Source: an uncultured Clostridia bacterium (GTDB taxonomy: Bacteria; Bacillota; Clostridia; Christensenellales; Borkfalkiaceae). Taken from it: a stretch of 22,545 nt of DNA. Shown here piece after piece: positions 16,210 to 22,545 of the stretch; position 1 is the first letter of the stretch; each line of letters starts with the position of its first letter. A program made the translations under genes and the position numbers. The stretch lies in the NCBI GenBank assembly GCA_944376035.1, contig CALWBJ010000018.1, positions 1 to 22,545 on the forward strand. Reading direction: 5' to 3'. Under the pieces are notes generated by a model. That model saw only the letters and a list, made by a program, of their open reading frames with translations. It was not told where the DNA came from and searched no databases.

Positions 16210-16215
16210 GCTAAA

Positions 16216-17343
16216 CTAAAAACAACTTTTAATGATTTCTATAACTCTGTTCTGGTCTTCTTCGCTCATTTTTATATCAGACGGCAAGCAAAGACCTCTC
16301 CTGAAAATATCTTCATCAACAGGCATTTCTTCCGTCGTAATAAAATCGTTATATTTAAAAAGCGGCTGCAAGTGCATGGGCTTCCAAATGGGGCGCGATT
16401 CGATATTATTCTTTTCAAGTTTTCTGTAAATTTCTTCGGGGGTTATCCTGACGCCGCAATCAAGGGTTATACATGAAAGCCAGAAGTTAGGTTCCGAACA
16501 ATCAAGATAAGGATTCATTTTTAAAGGGTATCCCTTAAAAGCGCGCTTATAATTTTCGTATATGGATTTTTTAAGCGATTTATGTTCTTCGATATGCCTT
16601 AACTGCCCTCTTCCAATACCTGCAACGATATTAGACATCCGGAAATTATACCCCGTTTCCGAATGTTCGTACCAAATTGCTTTATCGCGAGCCTGCGTCG
16701 AAAGAAAGCGCGCTTTGGCTATGCCTTTAACGTCGTCGGAAAGGAGCATACCGCCGCCCGAACTCGTGATTATTTTATTTCCGTTAAAACTCACCGCGGC
16801 ATAATCGCCGAAAGAACCTGTCTGTTTTCCTTTATACTTAGCGGAAAGGCTTTCCGCGGCATCCTCTACCAAAACCGCGCCGTGATTAGCGCAAACAGTT
16901 TTTATTTCGTCAAGTTTTGCAGGAGAACCGTAAAGATGAACAAGTCCTACGCATTTGCAGTCGGGATATTTTTCAAAGGCTTTTTCGAGCGCTTGGGGCG
17001 ACATATTCCACGAGTCTTTTTCGCTGTCGACAAAAACCTGCTTCCCGCCGATATATGATACCGGATTGACTGTTGCGGCAAAGGTCATATCAGAACAAAT
17101 CACCGTATCCCCGGGTTTTACACCCGCGAGTTTGTATGCGAGAAAAAGAGCCGATGTTCCGCTTACGCACGCCGAAGCGTCTTTAACGCCAACGTATTCG
17201 GCCATTTCTTTTTCAAACTTGTCGACGTTTTCTCCGAGCGGGGCTATCCAGTTTGTTTCAAAGGCCCGATTTATATATTTCTTTTCTTCCCCGTGCATTG
17301 TAGGAGAAGAAAGATATATTCTTTTGTCTTTATGTTGATCCAT
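16216..17343 (-). CDS. DegT/DnrJ/EryC1/StrS-family sugar aminotransferase
   Basis: The 375-residue product is a full-length PLP-dependent aminotransferase acting on nucleotide-linked keto sugars. It opens with IYLSSPTMHGEEKKYINRAFETNWIAPLG, the usual start for the PglE/LegC type. SGTSALFLAYKLAG (61-74) binds the cofactor phosphate, and VLVEDAAESLSAKYKG has Asp161, which contacts the pyridine nitrogen. SFNGNKIITSSGGG has Lys190, the Schiff-base lysine. The C-terminal part has IESRPIWKPMHLQPLF and GLCLPS, both standard. Its substrate would be a UDP-4-keto-6-deoxy sugar, but no dehydratase is present in the window. It is the first gene of the operon, with a promoter about 130 bases upstream. The ribosome binding site is weak (AGGCGA). 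Confidence 0.93.
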   Translation of the reverse strand: MDQHKDKRIYLSSPTMHGEEKKYINRAFETNWIAPLGENVDKFEKEMAEYVGVKDASACVSGTSALFLAYKLAGVKPGDTVICSDMTFAATVNPVSYIGGKQVFVDSEKDSWNMSPQALEKAFEKYPDCKCVGLVHLYGSPAKLDEIKTVCANHGAVLVEDAAESLSAKYKGKQTGSFGDYAAVSFNGNKIITSSGGGMLLSDDVKGIAKARFLSTQARDKAIWYEHSETGYNFRMSNIVAGIGRGQLRHIEEHKSLKKSIYENYKRAFKGYPLKMNPYLDCSEPNFWLSCITLDCGVRITPEEIYRKLEKNNIESRPIWKPMHLQPLFKYNDFITTEEMPVDEDIFRRGLCLPSDIKMSEEDQNRVIEIIKSCF

Positions 17344-17474
17344 TTCATCGCCTGTCTTTATTTTTCGGTTAGTATATTTAAAAATATTATGCTCGATTTA
17401 CGCTTTTTTATTTAACGTTCTTTTATATAAAAAATTAAAAGACCTGAAACATTTTTAATATTAATTATATTATC

Positions 17475-17503
17475 AGTATAACACACAGAGAATAAATTTT
17501 CAA
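17475..17503 (-). promoter_or_regulatory. Promoter of the polysaccharide operon, extended -10
   Basis: On the minus strand, TTGAAA (17503-17498) and TATACT (17480-17475) are separated by 17 bases, with TGT before the -10. Transcription would begin near 17468, leaving a leader of about 125 bases before the aminotransferase ATG. The leader is AT-rich; I see no riboswitch or T-box in it. Confidence 0.75.
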
Positions 17504-17650
17504 CAACTGACCGAAAACTTATGTTCTGTCTTTTAAAAAAGTCTGATTGTTTTTCAGAGTAAATTTCCGGTAAATTCGGGAAACATTGAAAATATATAAT
17601 TTATGCGCAAAAATTACATTAAAGATTTTATCTTTTATATAATATCTTTT

Positions 17651-17685
17651 GCTGAAAATCCCGCCTGTAAAGCGGGATTTTCAGC
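17651..17685 (-). terminator. 14-bp hairpin ending the hydrogenase operon
   Basis: GCTGAAAATCCCGC (17651-17664) pairs perfectly with 17672-17685 across a 7-base loop. It is about 120 bases after the hydA stop. Outside the stem there is no T run; on the minus strand the only T-rich part is within the distal arm (GGGATTTTC). It is a strong stem but not a textbook intrinsic terminator. Confidence 0.6.
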
Positions 17686-17803
17686 AACATGAAACTCTTT
17701 TTTGAGTTTTGAGAAATCTTAAATTATCCGCATAAAACTTTTCGCAACAAAATTTACGATTTTTTAAAATGCTTGAAATTGATTCCGTTAAAAAAAGTAC
17801 TTA

Positions 17804-19555
17804 TCAATACTTATTTCTTTTTGTATAACGAGTGTGCAGGATTTCATGCGCTTTATGACTGCCGGGTTCACCGAAGAACTCTTTATAAAGTTTCAGAATA
17901 GCGGGATTTTCGTGACTTTTTCTTAAAGTCATGTTTTTGTCTTCATCATAAAGAGCCTTTGCACGCAGTGCTTTATAGTCTACGTTACGGCGGGTATAAG
18001 AGTCCACAATAGGTTGACCGCCGCCGTTTATACAGCCGCCCGGGCAGCACATTATTTCAACAAACTGATAGTCTGCTTCGCCTTTCTTTATTTTTTCGCA
18101 AATTACTTTTGCGTTGGAAAGACCGCTTGCAACAGCGACTTTAACGTTCATATCGCCGACTTTGAAAGAGGCTTCTTTGATTCCTTCCATGCCGCGGACT
18201 TCGGTAAAGTCGAGTTTACCCAAACGTTCGCCTGTGATTTTTTCAACGGCAGTTCTTAAAGCCTCTTCCATAACTCCGCCGGTCGCGCCGAAAATTACGC
18301 CCGCACCGCTGAATTCTCCGAGCGGATTTTCAAACTCTCCGTCTTTAAGGTCGGGAAGCATTATTCCCTTTTGTTTTAAAAGTCTTGCGAGTTCACGCGT
18401 TGTAAGCGACGCGTCTATATCGGGATAGCCCGAAGCGTTCTGATAATCCCTTGTCTTTTCGAATTTTTTTGCAACGCAAGGCATAATGGATACCACATAA
18501 ATATCTTTGGGGTCGATACCCATTTTCTCTGCGTAATAAGTCTTGATTGTAGCGCCGAACATCTGCTGCGGAGATTTGCATGACGATACGTTTTCCATAA
18601 GTTCGGGATAATAAAACTCCATAAACCTTATCCAACCGGGTGAACAACTTGTGATAAGCGGAAGTTTACCCTTATTCTTAATACGTTCTATAAGTTCGTT
18701 GCTCTCTTCCATAATAGTGAGGTCGGCGGCAAAATTGACGTCGAACACATGGTCAAATCCGAGCATTTTAAGCGCGGTTATCATCTTACCTTCAACGTTG
18801 GTACCGATAGGAAGCCCGAACTCTTCACCGAGTCCCGCTCTGACAGATGGAGCCGCGCCTACAATAACAACCTTTTCGGGGTCGTTAAGCGCCGCTTTTA
18901 CCTGTTCGATTTCACTCTTTTCGGTAAGCGCGCCCGTCGGGCAAACGTTTATACACTGACCGCAGGCAACGCAAGGCGATTCGCTCATTCCCTCGTCAAA
19001 AGCACAGCCGATATACGTTTTAAATCCTCTTTCATTAGGTCCTATGACGGCAACCGACTGTAACTTACTGCATACAGCCACGCACCTTCTGCAAAGAATA
19101 CACTTACTGTTATCCCTTACCAGATAATTTGTGGTCGTATCGGGCGCGTCGAGCTTACTTGCCGCGCCGCGGAAACGGTATGAATCGCAATCGTATTCGC
19201 TGCTGAGTTTCTGCAATTCGCATTTCAGATTCCTCTCGCAGGACAAACAGTCCTTTTTATGGTCGGAAAGCAAAAGTTCAAGCGTGGTTTTTCTCGAACG
19301 GTAGACCTTTTCGGAATCGGTAGTTACCTCCATGCCCTCGCTTACGGGGTAAACGCACGCGGCGACCATACTCCTCGCACCCTTCACCTCGACAACGCAT
19401 ATACGGCAAGCGCCTATTTCGTTTATTTGTTTCATATAGCAAAGCGTAGGTATATTTATTCCTATGCTTTTAGCCGCTTCAAGGATTGTCGTCCCCGCGG
19501 GAACGGTTACGTCTATCCCGTTTATTTTAAGATTTACGGTTTTAATCTCGCTCAT
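17804..19555 (-). CDS. hydA: [FeFe] hydrogenase catalytic subunit (HydA/HndD type)
   Basis: The 583-residue subunit reduces protons or oxidises H2. It has a 2Fe-2S ferredoxin domain (Cys39, 50, 53, 67), a His-Cys 4Fe-4S site (His99, Cys103, 106, 112), and two 4Fe-4S clusters (Cys152/155/158/162 and Cys195/198/201/205). The H-cluster domain has L1 TSCSPGW (302-308), L2 MPCVAKKFE with Cys360, and L3 EIMCCPGGCINGGGQP with Cys504 and Cys508. The C-terminal small-subunit region is fused (to 583). Length and layout match NAD(P)-linked HndD; the extra C-terminal 2Fe-2S domain of Thermotoga HydA is absent. L1 has Ser305 where the best studied enzymes have a second Cys. AAAGGAG about 8 bases before the ATG supports the start, 15 bases after hydB. 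It works with HydB and HydC in the cytoplasm. Confidence 0.97.
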   Translation of the reverse strand: MSEIKTVNLKINGIDVTVPAGTTILEAAKSIGINIPTLCYMKQINEIGACRICVVEVKGARSMVAACVYPVSEGMEVTTDSEKVYRSRKTTLELLLSDHKKDCLSCERNLKCELQKLSSEYDCDSYRFRGAASKLDAPDTTTNYLVRDNSKCILCRRCVAVCSKLQSVAVIGPNERGFKTYIGCAFDEGMSESPCVACGQCINVCPTGALTEKSEIEQVKAALNDPEKVVIVGAAPSVRAGLGEEFGLPIGTNVEGKMITALKMLGFDHVFDVNFAADLTIMEESNELIERIKNKGKLPLITSCSPGWIRFMEFYYPELMENVSSCKSPQQMFGATIKTYYAEKMGIDPKDIYVVSIMPCVAKKFEKTRDYQNASGYPDIDASLTTRELARLLKQKGIMLPDLKDGEFENPLGEFSGAGVIFGATGGVMEEALRTAVEKITGERLGKLDFTEVRGMEGIKEASFKVGDMNVKVAVASGLSNAKVICEKIKKGEADYQFVEIMCCPGGCINGGGQPIVDSYTRRNVDYKALRAKALYDEDKNMTLRKSHENPAILKLYKEFFGEPGSHKAHEILHTRYTKRNKY

Positions 19556-19570
19556 ATATTTTCTCCTTTA

Positions 19571-21469
19571 TTAACCTCTGGAAATAGCGCCGAATCTGCA
19601 ACTTTCGATACATGCGCCGCACTTGACGCACTTTGAGGTATCTATGGCAAATGAAGGAAGTTTATGTCCTTCGGCAACATAGTCGGTCTTGGCAATAGCG
19701 CCGACAGGGCACTTCCTCGCGCACATACCGCATCCTATGCATTTGTCTTTATCGATTTTGTAACTGATGAGTTTTTTACATACACCGGCAGGACATCTCT
19801 TTTCCTTAACGTGCGCTTCGTATTCGTCCCTGAAATATCTTAACGTTGACAAAACGGGATTTGGCGCAGTCTGTCCGAGACCGCAGAGAGAATTTTCCTT
19901 TATGTAATAGCAGAGTTTTTCCATATCGTCGAGTGTCTGCATTGTAGCAGTACCCTCGGTAACCTTTGTGAGCATTTCGAGTAGACGCCTGGTGCCGAGT
20001 CTGCACGCCGTACATTTGCCGCATGATTCGTCGACGGTAAATTCTAAGAAGAACTTTGCTATATCGACCATACAGTTGTCTTCGTCCATGACAATAAGTC
20101 CGCCCGAACCCATCATAGACCCTATCGCGATAAGCGAATCGTAATCAATGGGCGTATCGATAAGGGACGCGGGTATACAACCGCCCGAGGGGCCGCCCGT
20201 CTGAGCCGCCTTGAATTTCTTGCCGTTCGGGATTCCGCCGCCTATATCCTCTATTACCTGACGCAGAGGCGTTCCCATTGGTATCTCCACAAGTCCGGTA
20301 TTGTTTATTTTTCCGCCCAAAGCGAAAACTTTGGTACCCTTGCTCTTTTCGGTTCCCATGGACGCAAACCATTCGGCGCCTCTTAATATTATCTGACATA
20401 TATTAGCATATGTTTCAACGTTGTTTAAGAGAGTGGGTTTGCCGAAAAGTCCTTTGATTGCAGGGAACGGAGGACGGGGTCTCGGTTCGCCGCGATGACC
20501 CTCTATACTGGTCATAAGCGCGGTCTCTTCACCGCAGACGACTGCGCCCGCGCCGAGACGGATTTCTATATCGAATGAAAAGCCCGTTCCGAGTATGTTT
20601 TTACCGAGCAGTCCGTATTCTCTCGCCTGTCTGATTGCTACCTGCAACCTGTGAACGGCTATCGGGTATTCCGCTCTGACATAAATATAACCCTGATCAG
20701 ACCCCACGGCAAAGCCTGCTATCATCATGGCTTCGAGAACGGCATGCGGATCGCCTTCAAGCACCGACCTGTCCATGAACGCGCCGGGGTCGCCCTCGTC
20801 CGCGTTACAGCATACGTATTTGACGTCACCGACAGCGTCGTGCGTGAACTGCCATTTTCTCCCCGTCGGGAATCCCGCGCCGCCTCTGCCGCGAAGACCT
20901 GATTTAAGCACGGTGTCTATAACTTCCTGCTGAGTCATTCCCGTAAGAACTTTTATAAGCGCCTGATAACCGTCGAACGCAATATATTCGTCGATGTTTT
21001 CGGGATTGATTACGCCGCAGTTTCTGAGCGCGACACGCGTCTGTTTTTTATAGAAATTGGAATCCCACAGCGCGACAACCGGCTGAGTTTCTCCTATATC
21101 GGTATGAAGAAGACGCTTTACTACCTTTCCGCCTATAAGATGCTCTTCTACTATTTCTCTTACGTCCTCAACTTTTACTTTTGAATAAAATGCGTCTTCT
21201 GGATAGACTATGACGATGGGACCTACCGCGCAAAGACCGAAACAACCGGTCATCACCGTCAAAACGTCGTTTTCCAGACCTTTTTCTTTAATAATATTAT
21301 TAAATTCGTTGTAAATTTTAGTGCTGTTATTGGAATGGCAACCAGTGCCCCCGCAAATAAGGACCTGCCTTTTATATGGTCCCACTTTACCTTCTGCGCC
21401 TTTTTTGCGCATATTTATACGAGCCTGCATGCTCTCTCTTATCGCCATTATATCGGCTATACTTTTCAT
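19571..21469 (-). CDS. hydB: NAD(H)-binding flavoprotein subunit of the hydrogenase (HydB/HndC, NuoF-like)
   Basis: The 632-residue subunit exchanges electrons between NAD(H), FMN and iron-sulfur clusters. An N-terminal thioredoxin-like 2Fe-2S domain has Cys39, Cys44, Cys76 and Cys80. The NuoF core has GLRGRGGAGFPTGRKW (191-206) for NADH, NADEGDPGAFMDR (222-234) and GAGAVVCGEETALM for FMN and NAD binding. The NuoF 4Fe-4S site is ESCGKCTACR (Cys483, 486, 489) with Cys529. A C-terminal bacterial ferredoxin part has Cys577/580/583/587 and Cys614/617/620/624. This trio of domains is that of HydB in bifurcating hydrogenases. An in-frame ATG at 21496 exists, but CGGAGGG at 21474-21480 sits just before ATG 21469, so the shorter start is chosen. 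It is 80 bases after hydC, with no HndB-like gene between them. Confidence 0.97.
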   Translation of the reverse strand: MKSIADIMAIRESMQARINMRKKGAEGKVGPYKRQVLICGGTGCHSNNSTKIYNEFNNIIKEKGLENDVLTVMTGCFGLCAVGPIVIVYPEDAFYSKVKVEDVREIVEEHLIGGKVVKRLLHTDIGETQPVVALWDSNFYKKQTRVALRNCGVINPENIDEYIAFDGYQALIKVLTGMTQQEVIDTVLKSGLRGRGGAGFPTGRKWQFTHDAVGDVKYVCCNADEGDPGAFMDRSVLEGDPHAVLEAMMIAGFAVGSDQGYIYVRAEYPIAVHRLQVAIRQAREYGLLGKNILGTGFSFDIEIRLGAGAVVCGEETALMTSIEGHRGEPRPRPPFPAIKGLFGKPTLLNNVETYANICQIILRGAEWFASMGTEKSKGTKVFALGGKINNTGLVEIPMGTPLRQVIEDIGGGIPNGKKFKAAQTGGPSGGCIPASLIDTPIDYDSLIAIGSMMGSGGLIVMDEDNCMVDIAKFFLEFTVDESCGKCTACRLGTRRLLEMLTKVTEGTATMQTLDDMEKLCYYIKENSLCGLGQTAPNPVLSTLRYFRDEYEAHVKEKRCPAGVCKKLISYKIDKDKCIGCGMCARKCPVGAIAKTDYVAEGHKLPSFAIDTSKCVKCGACIESCRFGAISRG

Positions 21470-21473
21470 AAAA

Positions 21474-21480
21474 CCCTCCG
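21474..21480 (-). promoter_or_regulatory. Ribosome binding site deciding the hydB start
   Basis: On the minus strand this is CGGAGGG followed by TTTT and ATG at 21469. The upstream in-frame ATG (21496) has no comparable site, and its nine extra residues are not conserved-looking. Confidence 0.8.
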
Positions 21481-21549
21481 TTAGCTGTGAAATCATAAAT
21501 GCACCCTGATTTTTCGGCGCCGCGATTCGTTTTCCCGATCAAATGTGAA

Positions 21550-22041
21550 TTATTGGTATTTAGCGAGAATTCCCTTTACTTCCTGGGGAGTGATTCTTCC
21601 GTAGACGTCATCGTTTACGGTAAGAACGGGCGCTAATCCGCAACAGCCTATACACCTTGTCGCATCGATGGAAAATTTTGCGTCGGGAGTAATTTCACCG
21701 GCTTTTACGCCGAGCGCTTTTTCCCCTTCTTTAAGCAATTCGCCCGAACCCTTGACATAACAGGCGGTACCGAGGCAAACGGATACTTTATATTTACCCT
21801 TCGGTATAATGGTGAATTGCGAATAAAATGAAACTACCCCGTAAACTTCCGACAAGGATACTCCGAGTTCTTCCGCCACCATTATCTGAACTTCCTTGGG
21901 AAGATACCCGTAAATTTCCTGAGCCGCCTGTAATGCCGGCATCAATCCGCCGTTCACGTTTTTGAACTCGGCGAGTTTTTCTTTTAACTTAATTTCCTGT
22001 TCACGCGTCCCGGAAAACGGTACGCCCGATGTCTTTGCCAT
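21550..22041 (-). CDS. hydC: NuoE-like 2Fe-2S subunit of the hydrogenase (HydC/HndA)
   Basis: The 163-residue subunit is a thioredoxin-fold 2Fe-2S protein of the NuoE family. The helical N-terminus has LMPALQAAQEIYGYLPKEV (33-51) and the family's VYGVVSFYSQF (66-76). The cluster ligands are Cys89 and Cys94 (VCLGTACYVKG) plus Cys130 and Cys134 (CIGCCGLAPV); Cys133 is an additional cysteine beside the last ligand. It sits on the NuoF-like subunit and relays electrons. The ATG follows AAGG by 6 bases, with a stronger GGAGG a little further upstream. It is the first gene of the operon, in the order hydC-hydB-hydA, and tandem repeats lie directly upstream. Confidence 0.96.
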   Translation of the reverse strand: MAKTSGVPFSGTREQEIKLKEKLAEFKNVNGGLMPALQAAQEIYGYLPKEVQIMVAEELGVSLSEVYGVVSFYSQFTIIPKGKYKVSVCLGTACYVKGSGELLKEGEKALGVKAGEITPDAKFSIDATRCIGCCGLAPVLTVNDDVYGRITPQEVKGILAKYQ

Positions 22042-22062
22042 AGTTTACCTTACTTCCTCCGA

Positions 22063-22090
22063 TTATTGTAAATTATTTATTGTAAATTAT
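22063..22090. repeat. Perfect 14-base tandem repeat at the hydrogenase operon start
   Basis: TTATTGTAAATTAT occurs twice without a gap (22063-22076 and 22077-22090), 21 bases before the hydC start codon. On the minus strand the repeat overlaps a TATAAT at 22091-22086 and the transcript start expected from it, a position suited to a regulator. No good -35 goes with that -10. Confidence 0.8.
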
Positions 22091-22148
22091 ATATCCGAAA
22101 ATTAGTTTATAATTTGTTTAACTGACAGACAGATAAAAGAACAAGCCT

Positions 22149-22179
22149 TTTATCCGCGCATATGCTTTATCCGTGCATA
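22149..22179. repeat. Direct repeat TTTATCCGYGCATA, two copies
   Basis: TTTATCCGCGCATA (22149-22162) and TTTATCCGTGCATA (22166-22179) are 14-base copies with one difference and a 17-base period. They lie about 110-140 bases upstream of hydC. A related TTTATCCGGCG occurs near 22499-22509. Confidence 0.7.
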
Positions 22180-22545
22180 AAATATATTTTATCACAAATC
22201 TCGCCTTTATACAACGTTTTTTAGCACCTTTAATTCATTTTTGAAAATATATGTTTTATATATAGTTAATACTCTGTTGATAATAGATTCCCGGCTATGC
22301 GATGTATCTTATCTACTAAATGTAAAAATATAATATTGCAGTATCTTTTTTTAAATTCGGACTAACTTTTCGGGATAACTTTACGCTGCTTTAATATTTT
22401 CAACGAGCAAGAATTTAAAAGTAATAAAAAGTACTTTTCCGTTATAATTTAAAAAACAGTATTATACAGAAATCTGATTTGCTTATTAATCAGCCAATTT
22501 TATCCGGCGTCTTCAAAAAAAGGCAAAACCGCCTGCCTGAAAAGC

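Larger units (their letters stand above)
17344..17803. other. Intergenic region between hydrogenase and polysaccharide operons
   Basis: This 460-base spacer has no supported gene. It contains the operon promoter at 17475-17503 and the hydrogenase terminator hairpin at 17651-17685. The rest is featureless AT-rich DNA. Confidence 0.75.
22042..22545. other. Region upstream of the hydrogenase operon
   Basis: These 504 bases hold two sets of direct repeats (22063-22090 and 22149-22179) and no supported gene. A TTATCA-17-TATAAA arrangement on the minus strand near 22255-22285 is a weak promoter candidate. The last 45 bases could be the tail of a minus-strand gene entering from the right, but too little is present to call it. 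Confidence 0.55.

Noticed and set aside
10864..17343. CRISPR, toxin-antitoxin or defence island among the small and repeated genes
   Set aside because: All genes fit glycan assembly; no repeat-spacer pattern, nuclease or toxin-antitoxin signature is visible.
17344..17474. Riboswitch or T-box in the 125-base leader of the polysaccharide operon
   Set aside because: No recognisable conserved core, no specifier or antiterminator motif and no terminator hairpin within the leader.
18014..21509. Many plus- and minus-strand ORFs of 60-125 codons inside the hydrogenase genes
   Set aside because: They are antisense or frame-shifted shadows of strongly conserved hydA and hydB coding sequence.
22063..22090. 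Rex operator upstream of the hydrogenase
   Set aside because: The sequence is a direct repeat and lacks the TTGT...ACAA palindrome of known Rex sites.
22501..22545. Possible tail of a minus-strand gene (ending FFEDAG) or an intrinsic terminator at the right edge
   Set aside because: Only about 14 codons are visible, other frames are equally open, and the hairpin is 4 bp at best.

Overview
The window reads as chromosome of a low-GC, strictly anaerobic Gram-positive bacterium of the Clostridia. Reasons: AT-rich intergenic DNA, strong AGGAGG-type ribosome binding sites, lipoprotein signal peptides, an LplB-type sugar permease, rubrerythrin, and a three-gene NAD-linked [FeFe] hydrogenase. I see no rRNA, tRNA, CRISPR array, transposase or phage gene.

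Layout, left to right. (1) 1-2761, minus strand: a glycoside-hydrolase-like lipoprotein, then 15 bases later a sugar ABC permease that runs off the left edge. The permease carries an unexpected N-terminal lipoprotein-like ectodomain fused in frame. An AraC-family regulator (3651-4502, plus) is divergent from this pair across 889 bases of AT-rich DNA. It has a consensus promoter ending almost at its ribosome binding site. (2) 4503-7530: AT-rich spacer with a perfect 19-bp inverted repeat, a DJ-1/PfpI protein, a hairpin between convergent genes, an acyl-CoA synthetase lacking its N-terminal half but with a good promoter, and a divergent TetR regulator behind overlapping inverted repeats. (3) 7581-10226, plus: an ABC-F ATPase, then rubrerythrin with its own extended -10 promoter. 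A strong hairpin at 10315-10342 closes this block and the minus-strand block that follows.

(4) 10417-17343, minus: a surface-polysaccharide or glycan operon read from a TTGAAA-17-TATACT promoter at 17503-17475. Order of transcription: PLP-dependent sugar aminotransferase, membrane phosphoglycosyl transferase, acyltransferase-fold protein, GT2, GT2, EpsG-like polymerase, GT2, and probably a small membrane protein. Several junctions are ATGA overlaps or near-overlaps. The set suggests assembly of an amino-sugar-containing repeat on undecaprenyl phosphate followed by polymerisation. No nucleotide-sugar dehydratase or flippase is in the window.

(5) 17804-22041, minus: hydC, hydB and hydA, a complete three-subunit NAD-linked, probably electron-bifurcating [FeFe] hydrogenase, ended by a 14-bp hairpin. 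Two sets of tandem direct repeats lie upstream.

The most unusual items are the ectodomain-permease fusion at the left edge, the half-length acyl-CoA synthetase with a retained promoter, the phosphoglycosyl transferase with a SHOCT-like tail, and the tandem repeats at the hydrogenase start. I did not find a clear new defence or mobile system.
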